Positions 15,780 through 24,604 of a stretch of 64,000 nucleotides of DNA are shown here, piece by piece. The position numbers and the translations under genes were made by a program. Source of the stretch: Actinomycetaceae bacterium (GTDB lineage: Bacteria; Actinomycetota; Actinomycetes; Actinomycetales; Actinomycetaceae). Within the stretch, counting starts at the first letter, position 1, and each line of letters opens with the position of its first letter. The notes under the pieces are model-generated. The model did not search any database and was not told the origin of the DNA. It saw only the letters and a list, made by a program, of their open reading frames with translations. The stretch covers positions 1-64,000 of the forward strand of contig JAUNHH010000010.1 in NCBI GenBank assembly GCA_030524055.1, read 5' to 3'.

Positions 15780-18347
15780 ATGCGAGTTTTTCCCTTATCC
15801 CGTCTTCTAGCTGTTGTGGGGACTGTGGCGCTGACGGCCACAGTTTTCCCATCTGTTGCTTTCGCTGATGATGCACCGCAATCTGATGGCGCCCAGTCAT
15901 CTCAGTCAGCCCAATCCACCCAATCTGCTCCAGCGTCGCCACCTGCAGATCAGAGTGCATCAGCTGGCGTTGATGATCAGGCGGATGATGCGCCGACCTC
16001 AGCGGATGCTGCCGCTTCGGCGGATGGTGCTGCCTCGGGTGAGGTAGCGATTAATCTGCTGGGGATTACTGACCTTCATGGCTATATTGAGCCCAGCAAT
16101 GACTATCCGGGCGCAGTAAAACTGGCCTGTGAAGTTGATGCCTACCGAGGGAGTCACCCCAATACTCTTGTCCTTTCAGCGGGGGATAATATTGGCGGTT
16201 CTCCTTTTGCTTCGGCCCTGCTGGGTGATGAGCCAACTCTGGATGTCTTGAATGCGATTGGCCTGGATGCTTCAGCAGTGGGCAATCACGAATTTGATAA
16301 GGGCATTACGGATCTGACTGATCGGGTCCTGCCTAAAGCGAACTTCCCATTCCTGGGTGGCAATGTGGATGGTAGTGCTGCTCTTGATGCGGAAGGGTCC
16401 GGTAAAGGCTATTGGGTGAAAGATGTTGCTGGCGTCAAAGTTGGCGTGATTGGTGTGGTCACTGAAGACACTCCGACGCTGGTGTCGCCCTCGTCGATTG
16501 CTGGCCTCACCTTCCAGAACTCGCAGACTTGGGCTAATACCAAGGCCGCTGAGTTGAAAGATGGTCAAGCGGCTAATGGTGAAGCAGATGTAGTGGTCGC
16601 CCTCGTCCACGAAGACGCCGCCGCATTAGCCAATGGATTCACCAAGGATATTGACGCTGTTTTTGGTGGGCACACGCACGTTCCTTATGCCCAGACTCAT
16701 AAGGTTGATGGGGAAGATGTTGCTGTTGTCCAGGCCGATAACTATGGGCTTTTGCTGGGCAGGATCTCCCTGAGGTACAACCCGAATACCCGCGTCACCA
16801 CTGTGGCGAGTGCTGACAATCAGGACCTGAAGCAGTCCGCCTGTGCGACTCACCCTCAGGTGGAAAAGATTGTGGCTGATGCTCAGGCTCAAACAAAAGT
16901 GAAGGGCGCTGAACAGGTGGCCACCATCGGGTCGGATTTCTTCCGCGGCTCTAATGATGGAGCGCCCACCGGAGCTAATCGTGGCACGGAGTCCACCGCA
17001 TCCAATATGGTGGCTGATTCTTTCCATCATTGGGCGACCAAGAGCCTGCCTGATGCAGGGATGCGCACGATTGGCGTGATGAACCCTGGTGGCGTGCGTG
17101 GTGATTTCCTTTTCGCCAAGAGCGAGGGCGAAGCCGAGGACGGCATCCTGACCTACAGTGAAGCCTTCCAAATCCAGCCTTTCGGCAATGAATTGTCGTA
17201 CACGACGTTGACTGGTAAGCAATTACGTAAAGCGTTGGGTCAGCAATTCCAGCCGGGTACGCGCCGCCCTGTCCTGATGTTGGGTGTGTCCAGCAATGTC
17301 ATGGTGATTCTTGACCAGGAGGTTGCTGACCAGCTGCATGCTCTTCATGACAGTGGCGCCCCGGATGCGGCAAAGGTCGCAGAGCTGCAGGAGAAGTTGG
17401 TCTGGCAGGTCACTGTTGATGGCCAAGGGGTGTCCGATACTGACACGATCCGTGTCGCCTCGAATTCTTTCCTTCTTGACGGGGGAGATGGGTTCACTGC
17501 CTTTACGGAAGGCACTGGCTTTACGAACACTGGTGCCATTGATGTCACTGCCACTATTGACTACTTGAAGTCTTTCGGTGATCAGCCATTGAGTGCTCAC
17601 CTGGATAAGCGACAAGTAGGCGTGCATTTCAGCGATGAGGGTAATGACCTGAAAGACATTACAGCCACCTTCACCGGTGTGGTGATGTCAGTGTCGTCTG
17701 AGCAGGTTGCCGCCACAATGGTGATTTCCTCTGAAGGTAAGGAACTTAGCCGCGGCGCGGTTGACGCTGCTCCCGTTGAGAATAAGCCTGAGACGGGTAA
17801 AGCCACAGCGACCTTCACTATTCCTGAGGATGCGCCTTTCGTGACATGTGATGACGGCACCGAGCAATGCAAGAAAGTCACTATTGAATTCCGTGATGCT
17901 AACGGTGACCTGGTTTATGGGTACGAGTGGCTCTGGCAGTTAGTTGCCCCAGGAGATAACGACGATCAGAACGGCAATAGCGGGAGTGGTCAGTCAGGTA
18001 ATAACGGGTCCGGCTCTGGCGGGACCACTCCAGGTGGCACCCCGGGTACGACACCCGGCCCCAACCAGGCTGGGGGCAATCCAGGTTTGACTCCGCTTAA
18101 ACCCGCGGATCCTTCCGCGACCGGGCCGAAGAAGAACACAGGCCAGACTGACAAGAAGCCTGCTGGTGACCCGACCTCAACGGGCGCCACCGCCAAGGAT
18201 GGCACTTACAGCAAGAACGCGACACAGGGACAGGGTAAAGCCACTGCGTTGGCACGCACCGGTATTGACACTGTGCCGCTCGCTATCGGGTTCCTCCTCT
18301 TCCTTATTGGTGCCGCAGCCTTTACTCTGCGCCGCACACGCAGCTAA
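15780..18347 (+). CDS. Cell-wall-anchored 5'-nucleotidase / metallophosphatase
   Basis: A secreted 855-residue enzyme. The signal peptide runs to about residue 31 (LLAVVGTVALTATVFPSVAFA). A Ser/Gln/Asp/Ala-rich stretch (about 32-90) precedes a calcineurin-like phosphoesterase domain: LLGITDLHGYIEP, SAGDNIGGSPF, VGNHEFDKG and AVFGGHTHVPYA are the metal-binding motifs. The C-terminal 5'-nucleotidase domain has TESTASNMVADSF, MNPGGVRGDF and VASNSFLLDGGDGF. A Gly/Ser/Pro-rich wall-spanning region leads to LARTG, a hydrophobic helix and RRTRS, a sortase sorting signal of non-canonical LPXTG type. ATG 15780 with GAGGA ahead is preferred over GTG 15747. The likely role is to hydrolyse extracellular nucleotides for salvage. 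Confidence 0.9.
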   Translation: MRVFPLSRLLAVVGTVALTATVFPSVAFADDAPQSDGAQSSQSAQSTQSAPASPPADQSASAGVDDQADDAPTSADAAASADGAASGEVAINLLGITDLHGYIEPSNDYPGAVKLACEVDAYRGSHPNTLVLSAGDNIGGSPFASALLGDEPTLDVLNAIGLDASAVGNHEFDKGITDLTDRVLPKANFPFLGGNVDGSAALDAEGSGKGYWVKDVAGVKVGVIGVVTEDTPTLVSPSSIAGLTFQNSQTWANTKAAELKDGQAANGEADVVVALVHEDAAALANGFTKDIDAVFGGHTHVPYAQTHKVDGEDVAVVQADNYGLLLGRISLRYNPNTRVTTVASADNQDLKQSACATHPQVEKIVADAQAQTKVKGAEQVATIGSDFFRGSNDGAPTGANRGTESTASNMVADSFHHWATKSLPDAGMRTIGVMNPGGVRGDFLFAKSEGEAEDGILTYSEAFQIQPFGNELSYTTLTGKQLRKALGQQFQPGTRRPVLMLGVSSNVMVILDQEVADQLHALHDSGAPDAAKVAELQEKLVWQVTVDGQGVSDTDTIRVASNSFLLDGGDGFTAFTEGTGFTNTGAIDVTATIDYLKSFGDQPLSAHLDKRQVGVHFSDEGNDLKDITATFTGVVMSVSSEQVAATMVISSEGKELSRGAVDAAPVENKPETGKATATFTIPEDAPFVTCDDGTEQCKKVTIEFRDANGDLVYGYEWLWQLVAPGDNDDQNGNSGSGQSGNNGSGSGGTTPGGTPGTTPGPNQAGGNPGLTPLKPADPSATGPKKNTGQTDKKPAGDPTSTGATAKDGTYSKNATQGQGKATALARTGIDTVPLAIGFLLFLIGAAAFTLRRTRS

Positions 18348-18370
18348 AGGCCCCACCTCAACAACTGCCG

Positions 18371-18410
18371 CGCCCCGGCGGGTGAATCTACGGACTCACC
18401 CGCCGGGGCG
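18371..18410. terminator. Strong hairpin after the nucleotidase gene
   Basis: A perfect 15-bp GC-rich stem, CGCCCCGGCGGGTGA with its complement (18371-18385 and 18396-18410), around a 10-base loop. No T tract follows on either strand, so it may be a non-canonical terminator or a structured leader of aroC, whose ATG lies 27 bases downstream. Confidence 0.55.
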
Positions 18411-18436
18411 TGGCCGCATGTGACACACTTGCTCTC

Positions 18437-19645
18437 ATGCTCAGATGGCTTACCGCTGGAGAATCACACGGCCCCGCCCTCGTTGCCACACTGGAAGGCA
18501 TGCCGGCTGGAATCGCGATCACCACCGACACAATCCGCACAGCGCTGGCTCGACGCCGCCTCGGATATGGACGCGGCTCCAGACAAAAATGGGAAAAAGA
18601 TGAGGTCGAAATCCTCGCGGGAATCCGTCACGGCTACACCACCGGCGCTCCCATTACGATAAAAATCAACAATACGGAATGGCCGAAGTGGGATGTTGTC
18701 ATGTCCGCTGACCCTGTCCCACCAGAAGCGCTCCTTATTGACGCTGGGACAGGGGATGAGCGTGAGGTTGCCCGAAATAAGCGTCTAACCCGCCCTCGTC
18801 CTGGACACGCTGACCTCCCCGGAATGCTCTCCTATGGGCATGAGGATGCACGCAATATTTTAGAACGCGCTTCCGCCCGGGAAACTGCCGCGCGCGTGGC
18901 CCTCGGTGCCATCGCCGAAGCACTCCTTGACCAAGTGGCAAATATTCGTCTTGTTAGTCACGTTGTCGCCGTCGGAAATGAGCACTCAACAGGCCATACG
19001 CCCACACCAGATGACGCTGACGCCCTCGATAAATCTCCTGTCCGCACCCTCAATCCCGACGCAGAAAAACGATTCACCGACCGAATCGACGCCGCCAAAA
19101 AAGCCGGCGACACCGTCGGAGGAATCGCGGAAGTCATCGCCTACGGCGTCCCCATCGGACTCGGCAGCCACGTCAGTGCCGACCGCCGGATCGACGCCCA
19201 CATTGCCGCCGCACTCATGTCCATCCAAAGCGTTAAAGGCGTTGAAATCGGCGACGGCTTCACCCACGCCACCCTGCCCGGCTCAAAAGCCCAAGACGAA
19301 ATCACCACCACCCCAGACGGCGCCCTCACCCGTATCGCCAACCACGCTGGCGGCATTGAAGGCGGCACCACCAACGGCCAACCCATTATTGCCCGCGCCG
19401 CATTCAAACCCATCTCCACCATCCCACACGCCCTACGCACCATCGACCTTGACACTGGCGAACCCGCCACAGCACTGCACCAACGCTCCGACGCCTGCCA
19501 CATTGTCCCCGGCGCAGTCATCGCCCAAGCAGAAATCGCCCTCGTCCTAGCCCGCGCGCTCCTGGAACGCACCGGCGGCAACTCCCTGAAACAAGTCACC
19601 TCCAACCTGGCCACCTACCTCGAAGAAATCGCCACCCGACTATGA
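18437..19645 (+). CDS. aroC: Chorismate synthase
   Basis: A 402-residue FMN-dependent enzyme that converts EPSP to chorismate, the last step of the shikimate pathway. It begins MLRWLTAGESHGPALVATLEGMPAG, the actinobacterial form of the family signature. RRLGYGRGSRQKWEKDEVEILAG, the RPGHADL segment, SARETAARVA and GGIEGGTTNG near the C-terminus are conserved. The GPALV in the N-terminal signature is encoded by an exact copy of the iterated 12-mer, and RPRPGHAD by a one-mismatch copy. ATG 18437 starts the conserved first strand. The end overlaps aroKB by ATGA. From about 18,900 the coding strand is extremely C-rich. Confidence 0.95.
   Translation: MLRWLTAGESHGPALVATLEGMPAGIAITTDTIRTALARRRLGYGRGSRQKWEKDEVEILAGIRHGYTTGAPITIKINNTEWPKWDVVMSADPVPPEALLIDAGTGDEREVARNKRLTRPRPGHADLPGMLSYGHEDARNILERASARETAARVALGAIAEALLDQVANIRLVSHVVAVGNEHSTGHTPTPDDADALDKSPVRTLNPDAEKRFTDRIDAAKKAGDTVGGIAEVIAYGVPIGLGSHVSADRRIDAHIAAALMSIQSVKGVEIGDGFTHATLPGSKAQDEITTTPDGALTRIANHAGGIEGGTTNGQPIIARAAFKPISTIPHALRTIDLDTGEPATALHQRSDACHIVPGAVIAQAEIALVLARALLERTGGNSLKQVTSNLATYLEEIATRL
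18472..18483 (-). repeat. Iterated 12-mer, copy in aroC
   Basis: Exact minus-strand copy, read as G-P-A-L-V within the conserved chorismate synthase signature. Confidence 0.85.
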
Positions 19646-21252
19646 CCACCACACCCATCACCCCACCAATTATCCTCACCGGCCTACCCGGCGCCGGGAA
19701 AAGCAAAGTCGGCCGACTCCTCGCCGAACGCCTCGCCACCACCCACACCGACACTGATGCCCTCATTGAAACCACCCACGGCCGCGCCATCACCGACATT
19801 TTCGCCACCGACGGCGAAACAACATTTCGCGCCCTCGAAGCCGACGCCATCGCCCACGCCCTGAGCCTTGGCGGCATTATCTCCCTTGGCGGCGGCGCCC
19901 TCACCACCGAAAAAGTCCGCAACCTCCTCAACGGCCACACCGTCATCTACATTGACGTTGACCACGACGAACTCCTACGGCGCACCGAAGGCAAAACCCA
20001 CCGGCCACTCCTCGCAGATAACCCCGATGAGGCCCTCACACGCCTGCGCGCCGAACGCGAGCCACTGTACCGCGCAGCCGCCACACACACCGTCACCTCC
20101 ACCTCCGACCCCGTTACCACTGTCGTTGACAAAATCCTGACCCTGATCGACCCGGCGCATACGCCCACACTCATCCCCATTACCGGCGACACCCCCTACA
20201 CCGTCGCCATTGGCCGGGCCTTCACCACCACACACATCGCCGCAGCCCTACGCCCCACCTGCACCAAAATCCTCATCGTCCACGCCCCACCCACACCTAT
20301 TACCACCTACGCACACACCCTCGCAGAGGGCCTGCGCGCTCGCGGATTCGAGGTCGGCATAGCCAGCCACCCTGACGCCGAAGCCGCAAAAACCCGCGAC
20401 GTGGTCGCCCAGCTGTGGGATGTCGCCGGGAACATGCGCCTCGGCCGCCACGACGCCATTATTGCCATCGGTGGGGGAGCAACCACCGATATGGCCGGAT
20501 TCGTCGCCGCCACGTGGCTGCGCGGAATCGACGTCATCCAGGTACCAACCACAGTTCTCGCCCAAGTTGACGCAGCCGTCGGCGGAAAAACAGGAATCAA
20601 CTCCCCAGCCGGAAAAAACCTCATCGGCGCTTTCCACCCACCTGCCCGCGTCATTGTTGACCTCGACTTTTTAGCGACCCTCCCAAACGAGGACCTACGC
20701 GCCGGATGCGCAGAAATCATCAAATGCGGCTTTATCCGCGACCACGAAATCTTGCGGATTATTAAAGATGAAGGCGCCACTATCCTCGACCCCACCTCAC
20801 CCGCACTACGCGAACTCATTGAACGCGCCATCGCCGTCAAAGCCGAGGTCGTCGGCGCCGACCTCAAAGAATCAGGCCTACGAGAAATCCTCAACTACGG
20901 ACACACCCTGGCCCACGCCATCGAACGCTGCGAAAACTACCAATGGCGCCACGGCGAAGCCGTCGCCGTCGGCTGTATTTTTGCCGCGGAATTAGCCCAC
21001 TCCTTGGGGCTATTGTCAGACGACGACGTGGATCAGCACCGACAAGCTTTGTCAGGACTGGGCCTGCCTATATCTTATTCGGGTGCGCCCCTATCGGATT
21101 TACTCGCTGTTATGGCGTCGGATAAAAAGTCCCGCGCAGGACAGTTGCGTTTTGTTCTCCTTAATGGGATTGGCACGCCCGAAGTGCGCGTCGTTGAGGC
21201 GGAGGCACTGGCCAAGCCCGCCCAGAAAGTAGGGATTGACTGTGACCACTAG
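19642..21252 (+). CDS. aroKB: Bifunctional shikimate kinase / 3-dehydroquinate synthase
   Basis: A 536-residue fusion. Residues about 1-175 are shikimate kinase: Walker A GLPGAGKSKVG, DTDALIE for shikimate and Mg binding, FRALEADA, GGGALTT, and the lid region RTEGKTHRPLL. Residues about 180-536 are 3-dehydroquinate synthase, with YTVAIGRA, IGGGATTDMAGFVAATWLRG, PTTVLAQVDAAVGGKTGIN, KNLIGAFHPP, GCAEIIKCGFI and NYGHTLAHAIE carrying the Zn ligands. It joins steps 2 and 5 of the shikimate pathway. Fused AroK-AroB proteins are known in bifidobacteria and some other actinobacteria. Codon style switches from almost all C-ending to mixed near 20,985, within the AroB part. The next gene encodes a second kinase-like protein that overlaps the end. 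Confidence 0.92.
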   Translation: MTTTPITPPIILTGLPGAGKSKVGRLLAERLATTHTDTDALIETTHGRAITDIFATDGETTFRALEADAIAHALSLGGIISLGGGALTTEKVRNLLNGHTVIYIDVDHDELLRRTEGKTHRPLLADNPDEALTRLRAEREPLYRAAATHTVTSTSDPVTTVVDKILTLIDPAHTPTLIPITGDTPYTVAIGRAFTTTHIAAALRPTCTKILIVHAPPTPITTYAHTLAEGLRARGFEVGIASHPDAEAAKTRDVVAQLWDVAGNMRLGRHDAIIAIGGGATTDMAGFVAATWLRGIDVIQVPTTVLAQVDAAVGGKTGINSPAGKNLIGAFHPPARVIVDLDFLATLPNEDLRAGCAEIIKCGFIRDHEILRIIKDEGATILDPTSPALRELIERAIAVKAEVVGADLKESGLREILNYGHTLAHAIERCENYQWRHGEAVAVGCIFAAELAHSLGLLSDDDVDQHRQALSGLGLPISYSGAPLSDLLAVMASDKKSRAGQLRFVLLNGIGTPEVRVVEAEALAKPAQKVGIDCDH

Positions 21253-21850
21253 TCCAATGGGCGAGGGCGGAGCACCAGATTTCGTCTCGGACACTCCCAA
21301 TGACCCAGAGGCCACCCCCGCCCTCGTCCTCATCGGCGTCTCCGGAAGCGGAAAATCCACCATCGCCCGCCTCCTCGGCGACCGCACCAACGCCCCCATC
21401 CTCGACATTGACAACCTCGTCGCCAAACACCTCGGGGCACCAATAGGGGAGCTAGTCGTCACAAACAATCCACATCTGACCGACACCCGCCAGGCCACCG
21501 CCCACAACGCACTGACCACACCCCACGCAATCGTCGCCCTCGGCGCCTCACAGGTTTTTGACCAGGACATTGCCGCAGCCCTTGCCCAGGCCCGCGCTCG
21601 CGGCACTGTCATTGTGGAACTCACCGCGGATACGGCTGAGGTTGCCCGCCGAATGGGGCTGAATGCTCCGCGATCTGTGGGGCTGGGTGCTCCGCGGGCG
21701 GCCCTGACTCACATGATCGCGCAGCACCGCGCTGTATGCGCCACAATCACTGACCTCAGGGTGGACACGTGCGCGGTCCCACCCAAACAGGTCGCCGAAG
21801 CAGTTGTGCGGGCGTGTAAACTGGCGGGCGGTCAGCTTTTTTCTGAATAG
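21242..21850 (+). CDS. Second shikimate-kinase-like P-loop protein
   Basis: A 202-residue P-loop kinase relative of AroK. Walker A is LIGVSGSGKSTIARLLG, and LDIDNLVAKHLGAPIGELV aligns with the DTDxxIE shikimate-binding segment. The usual FRxxE is missing and the GGG motif is degraded to ALGASQV, while arginines in APRSVGLGAPR and QHRAV could form the lid. With a complete kinase already fused to AroB, this copy may have another substrate or be redundant. GTG 21242 has TAGGG 7 bases upstream; TTG 21236 is possible. The N-terminal 25 residues (SPMGEGGAPDFVSDTPNDPEA) are low-complexity and arise around a degenerate and an exact copy of the iterated word placed head to head. Confidence 0.7.
   Translation: MTTSPMGEGGAPDFVSDTPNDPEATPALVLIGVSGSGKSTIARLLGDRTNAPILDIDNLVAKHLGAPIGELVVTNNPHLTDTRQATAHNALTTPHAIVALGASQVFDQDIAAALAQARARGTVIVELTADTAEVARRMGLNAPRSVGLGAPRAALTHMIAQHRAVCATITDLRVDTCAVPPKQVAEAVVRACKLAGGQLFSE
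21316..21327 (-). repeat. Iterated 12-mer, copy in second shikimate kinase gene
   Basis: Exact minus-strand copy, read as T-P-A-L-V just before the P-loop. A two-mismatch inverse copy lies 44 bases upstream at 21261. Confidence 0.85.
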
Positions 21851-21862
21851 TGAGGCATATCC

Positions 21863-22426
21863 GTGGCAACTACTAACGATCTCAAAAACGGCATGGTGAT
21901 GGTCATTGACGGCCAGCTGTGGCAGGTTGTCGAGTTCCAGCACGTCAAGCCCGGTAAGGGCCCGGCCTTTGTGCGCACCAAGATTAAGAATGTCCTCTCC
22001 GGCAAAACCGTGGACCGCACTTTTAACGCTGGTATCAAGATCGAAACCGCCACGGTGGATCGTCGCGATATGACGTACCTGTACCAGGACGGCAATGACT
22101 ACGTCTTTATGGACACCTCCACCTACGATCAGATCACGGTGGCCGCCGACGTTGTGGGCGATGCCAAGAACTTTATGGTGGAAAACCAGGACGTCATCGT
22201 TTCGCAGCACGATGGCACTGTTCTTTTTGTGGAATTGCCAGCCACCGTTGTGCTCACTATTGCGCACACTGAGCCCGGCCTGCAGGGCGATCGTTCCAAT
22301 GCGGGCACCAAGCCAGCCACATTAGAAACTGGGTATGAAATCCAGGTGCCGCTGTTCCTTGAGGAAGGTGTGCGCGTCAAGGTCGATACTCGCGATGGCT
22401 CCTACTCGGGCCGCGTCACTGAGTGA
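21863..22426 (+). CDS. efp: Elongation factor P
   Basis: A 187-residue translation factor that relieves ribosome stalling at polyproline. The three OB-like domains are complete: [40 protein letters not shown] at the N-terminus and the C-terminal [12 protein letters not shown]. The tip loop reads KPGKGPAF, the PGKGP type typical of actinobacteria in which the tip lysine works without modification (family knowledge). GTG 21863 has GAGG 8 bases upstream. The stop overlaps the nusB start (TGATG), the usual efp-nusB pairing. Confidence 0.96.
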   Translation: MATTNDLKNGMVMVIDGQLWQVVEFQHVKPGKGPAFVRTKIKNVLSGKTVDRTFNAGIKIETATVDRRDMTYLYQDGNDYVFMDTSTYDQITVAADVVGDAKNFMVENQDVIVSQHDGTVLFVELPATVVLTIAHTEPGLQGDRSNAGTKPATLETGYEIQVPLFLEEGVRVKVDTRDGSYSGRVTE

Positions 22427-23433
22427 TGGCCAGTAAACGCGTTTTTACGTCACGGACGAAGGCCCGTAAACGCGCCGCTGATGTGGTTTTTGAAGCCGAT
22501 CAGCGGGGCATGGGCCGTAATCCGGATGTGCTGCGGGACCTTTTGCGTCAACGCAAGGTGATTACCGCTGCGCAGACGCCGCTGCCTGAGTATTCGGCGA
22601 CCATTATTGAAGGTGTAGCCGATAATCTTAAAGCCATTGACAAGCTGATTTCTTCTCACGCCCGCGTTCCCGGCCTGGATCGGATTAACTCTGTTGATCT
22701 GGCGGTCATGCGTGTGGCCGTGTGGGAGTTGCTGGCCAATGGCTCTGAGGTGCCGGGCGCGGTAGCGATTGATGAAGCCGTGTCGATTGTGAAGTCGATT
22801 TCGACGGATTCGTCGCCAGGTTTTGTCAATGCGGTGCTTGATGCTGTGCGGCGCCAACTGGAGGCTCCCGCGTGGAAACGTGAGCGCGTGGGCGTGCCAG
22901 ATGACGACCCAGTTGAGGATCCGGTTCAGGCTGATTCGGCTGCGGATAGCGCGGGCAGTGCTGACGTTGCAGAATCGTCGTGGGACGAGGCGGCATCTGC
23001 TGGCGAGGACGCACCCGTAAGGCCTGAGGACGAAGAACCCGATAGCGCTGAGTTTGACGTTATCGAGGGAGTCACCGGAGCATCATTAGCAGATTTTTCT
23101 GCGGGTTCTTCTGCGGGTGCCGATTCTTCTGTCATTGACGAGGGCGGGGCACCGATTGATGATGACAGCGCGATTGTGCTGGATGTGCCCGCTGACGTTG
23201 AGCAGGGAAGTGGCACTACCGAAACCCCGGATACGGAGTCACGTGCTTCGGATTGGGTAGAGGCGACTGATTCGGCCAATACAGTCGAGGGCGCCCTCGA
23301 TTCTGAGGACGAACGTCCAGAGGATTCAGAGGAACCAGACAGTCCAGGCACATCTGAGCGTCGCTATCCGACTTTGGCTGAACTTACCGCTGCTGATCTG
23401 GCTGAACTCGACGAACTTCTCGACGAATACTAG
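22426..23433 (+). CDS. nusB: NusB antitermination protein with long acidic extension
   Basis: Residues 1-145 are NusB: TSRTKARKRAADVVFEADQRG, YSATIIEGVADN, IDKLIS, LDRINSVDLAVMRVAVWELL, VAIDEAVSIVKSIS and FVNAVLDAVRRQ. NusB binds boxA RNA with NusE in rRNA antitermination. The remaining 190 residues are low-complexity and strongly acidic (Asp, Glu, Ser, Ala, Pro, Gly), so the protein is more than twice the usual 130-160 residues. The extension ends with LAELTAADLAELDELLDEY, a short predicted helix. It contains DEGGAP encoded by an exact copy of the iterated word. ATG 22426 overlaps the efp stop. A perfect terminator follows 38 bases downstream. Confidence 0.88.
   Translation: MASKRVFTSRTKARKRAADVVFEADQRGMGRNPDVLRDLLRQRKVITAAQTPLPEYSATIIEGVADNLKAIDKLISSHARVPGLDRINSVDLAVMRVAVWELLANGSEVPGAVAIDEAVSIVKSISTDSSPGFVNAVLDAVRRQLEAPAWKRERVGVPDDDPVEDPVQADSAADSAGSADVAESSWDEAASAGEDAPVRPEDEEPDSAEFDVIEGVTGASLADFSAGSSAGADSSVIDEGGAPIDDDSAIVLDVPADVEQGSGTTETPDTESRASDWVEATDSANTVEGALDSEDERPEDSEEPDSPGTSERRYPTLAELTAADLAELDELLDEY
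23138..23149 (+). repeat. Iterated 12-mer, copy in nusB extension
   Basis: Exact plus-strand copy, preceded by CATTG as in the long consensus, and read as D-E-G-G-A. Confidence 0.85.
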
Positions 23434-23470
23434 GCCACGGCGCACTTTCGAGGTGCATTAACGCCACATA

Positions 23471-23512
23471 CGTGGGCTCCACTGCTGTCATGGGTGGAGC
23501 CCACGGTGTTTT
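23471..23512 (+). terminator. Rho-independent terminator of nusB
   Basis: A perfect 12-bp stem, CGTGGGCTCCAC / GTGGAGCCCACG (23471-23482 and 23494-23505), followed by GTGTTTTT. A degenerate copy lies at 24608-24642 within the second duplication unit. Confidence 0.88.
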
Positions 23513-23527
23513 TACGCCCGCGCAGGC

Positions 23528-23878
23528 TTAGTCATCAAAATCGAACCCATCTGCATCGGCTGCTTGAATGAACTCAGTAATTGTGGAGTCATCATCCAGA
23601 TAAGGAGTGAGCACAACGGCAAGTGCTTCTAAATCTTCACGCGCGCCGCGAGCAATATATTCGCCACCTTCAGGATCAGCATCCACTTCATTCGAGATAG
23701 TGCCAAGCTCCGTTAAACGGCGCACAACTCCATCCCAAAAATAGCCGTTAGGTTCATGTCCAAGCTCCTCAACGGTGGACGTCGTCCTCGGATCACCAGC
23801 CTCAATAGCCAGATAGGTCCATGAATCAGTGTCGGTAGTAATGTCGTTGATCCGAATAGCGGAAGAATATTCAACCAT
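23528..23878 (-). CDS. Imm51-like immunity protein, copy A
   Basis: A 116-residue acidic protein. Its pattern (ATYLAIEAGDP-like strand, GHEPNGYFWDGVVRRLTELG, then DADPEGGEYIARG and a helix LEALAVVLTPYLDD, ending FIQAADADGFDFDD) recalls the Imm51 family of immunity proteins that protect against polymorphic toxins; this is by recall of the family pattern, not a search. The start at 23878 (MVEYSSAI) has AAAGGG 8 bases upstream, as do its two relatives. It is about 80% identical to copy C. No toxin gene is visible nearby. It could alternatively be an uncharacterised small acidic protein family. Confidence 0.55.
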   Translation of the reverse strand: MVEYSSAIRINDITTDTDSWTYLAIEAGDPRTTSTVEELGHEPNGYFWDGVVRRLTELGTISNEVDADPEGGEYIARGAREDLEALAVVLTPYLDDDSTITEFIQAADADGFDFDD

Positions 23879-24116
23879 GGAGGGCCCTTTCATCAGCGGT
23901 GGCTTTCTGCGTTGATCGCAGACTCAGTGTAAATAGCTCCACCCACATTTGGCTGATCGCAGCTGTCGCACAGCTGCCACCTCCCCCTGATGAAAGATGA
24001 AGGCTGACATAACAGCCGCGCCCCGCCCTCGATCCAAACAGTACGAGTGGACAGTGGAAGGCAACAAATTGCGCTGAGAACCTACTATGCTCCTGTCGCT
24101 TCCTAGTATTGAGGAC

Positions 24117-24503
24117 TCAGAATTTCCACCCATCGGCTTCGCCAGCCTGGATAAATTCGGTAATAGTGTCCTCGTCATCGAGAAAAGGCGTGAGTGCGAT
24201 AGCCAGAGTTTCTAAATCCTCGCGTTTCCCCCGAACAATATAGCGTTCATAATCAGAGTTAGCGTCGCATTCAGATTCAAGGACTAATCGTGGCGATAGA
24301 CCACCCAGTTCAGCTAAACGGCGCAAGACATTTTCCCAGAAAAGCCCCTCGAAGTCACCATAACCAAGCCTGTAAATCACAGAGCCACTAATTGGCGGGT
24401 TAGGCTGAATAGAAAGATAGGTCTCCACGCCTGTTTCGGTATGGATTTCGTAAATGAGAATGGCATCCGAATATTTCACCCTCGGGGGTTGATATTTCGC
24501 CAT
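24117..24503 (-). CDS. Imm51-like immunity protein, diverged copy B
   Basis: A 128-residue relative of copies A and C lying between them. It keeps the same architecture: YSDAILIYEIHTETGVETYLSI, LGYGDFEGLFWENVLRRLAELGG, the ANSDYERYIVRG segment, LETLAIALTPFLDDEDTITEFIQAGEADGW. The NGYFW motif has become EGLFW, and the middle loop is longer (LESECDANSDYE). The start at 24503 (MAKYQPP) follows GGAAAGG; an in-frame ATG at 24545 lacks a ribosome site. It is not part of the duplicated flank, so it represents an older divergence, perhaps with another toxin specificity. Confidence 0.5.
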   Translation of the reverse strand: MAKYQPPRVKYSDAILIYEIHTETGVETYLSIQPNPPISGSVIYRLGYGDFEGLFWENVLRRLAELGGLSPRLVLESECDANSDYERYIVRGKREDLETLAIALTPFLDDEDTITEFIQAGEADGWKF

Positions 24504-24604
24504 AAGGGCCTTTCCTGTCAATGCCGTTATCCAGCGCCTCGACAATAGGGAGCATTAAACGCCGTGGCTCTGGCTTGTCTATCCTTTCTCACATGCCGAA
24601 GAAA

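Larger units (their letters stand above)
23468..24030. repeat. 562-bp segmental duplication, unit 1
   Basis: This unit contains the nusB terminator, the first immunity-like gene and its full upstream region. It ends at a CCGCGCCCCGCCCTC boundary. It aligns end to end with 24605-25166 at high identity with almost no length change. Because the terminator belongs to nusB, this is likely the parental copy. Confidence 0.85.

Noticed and set aside
18906-19550. 214-residue alternative-frame ORF within aroC
   Set aside because: It arises from the extreme codon bias of aroC in this segment and has no independent features.
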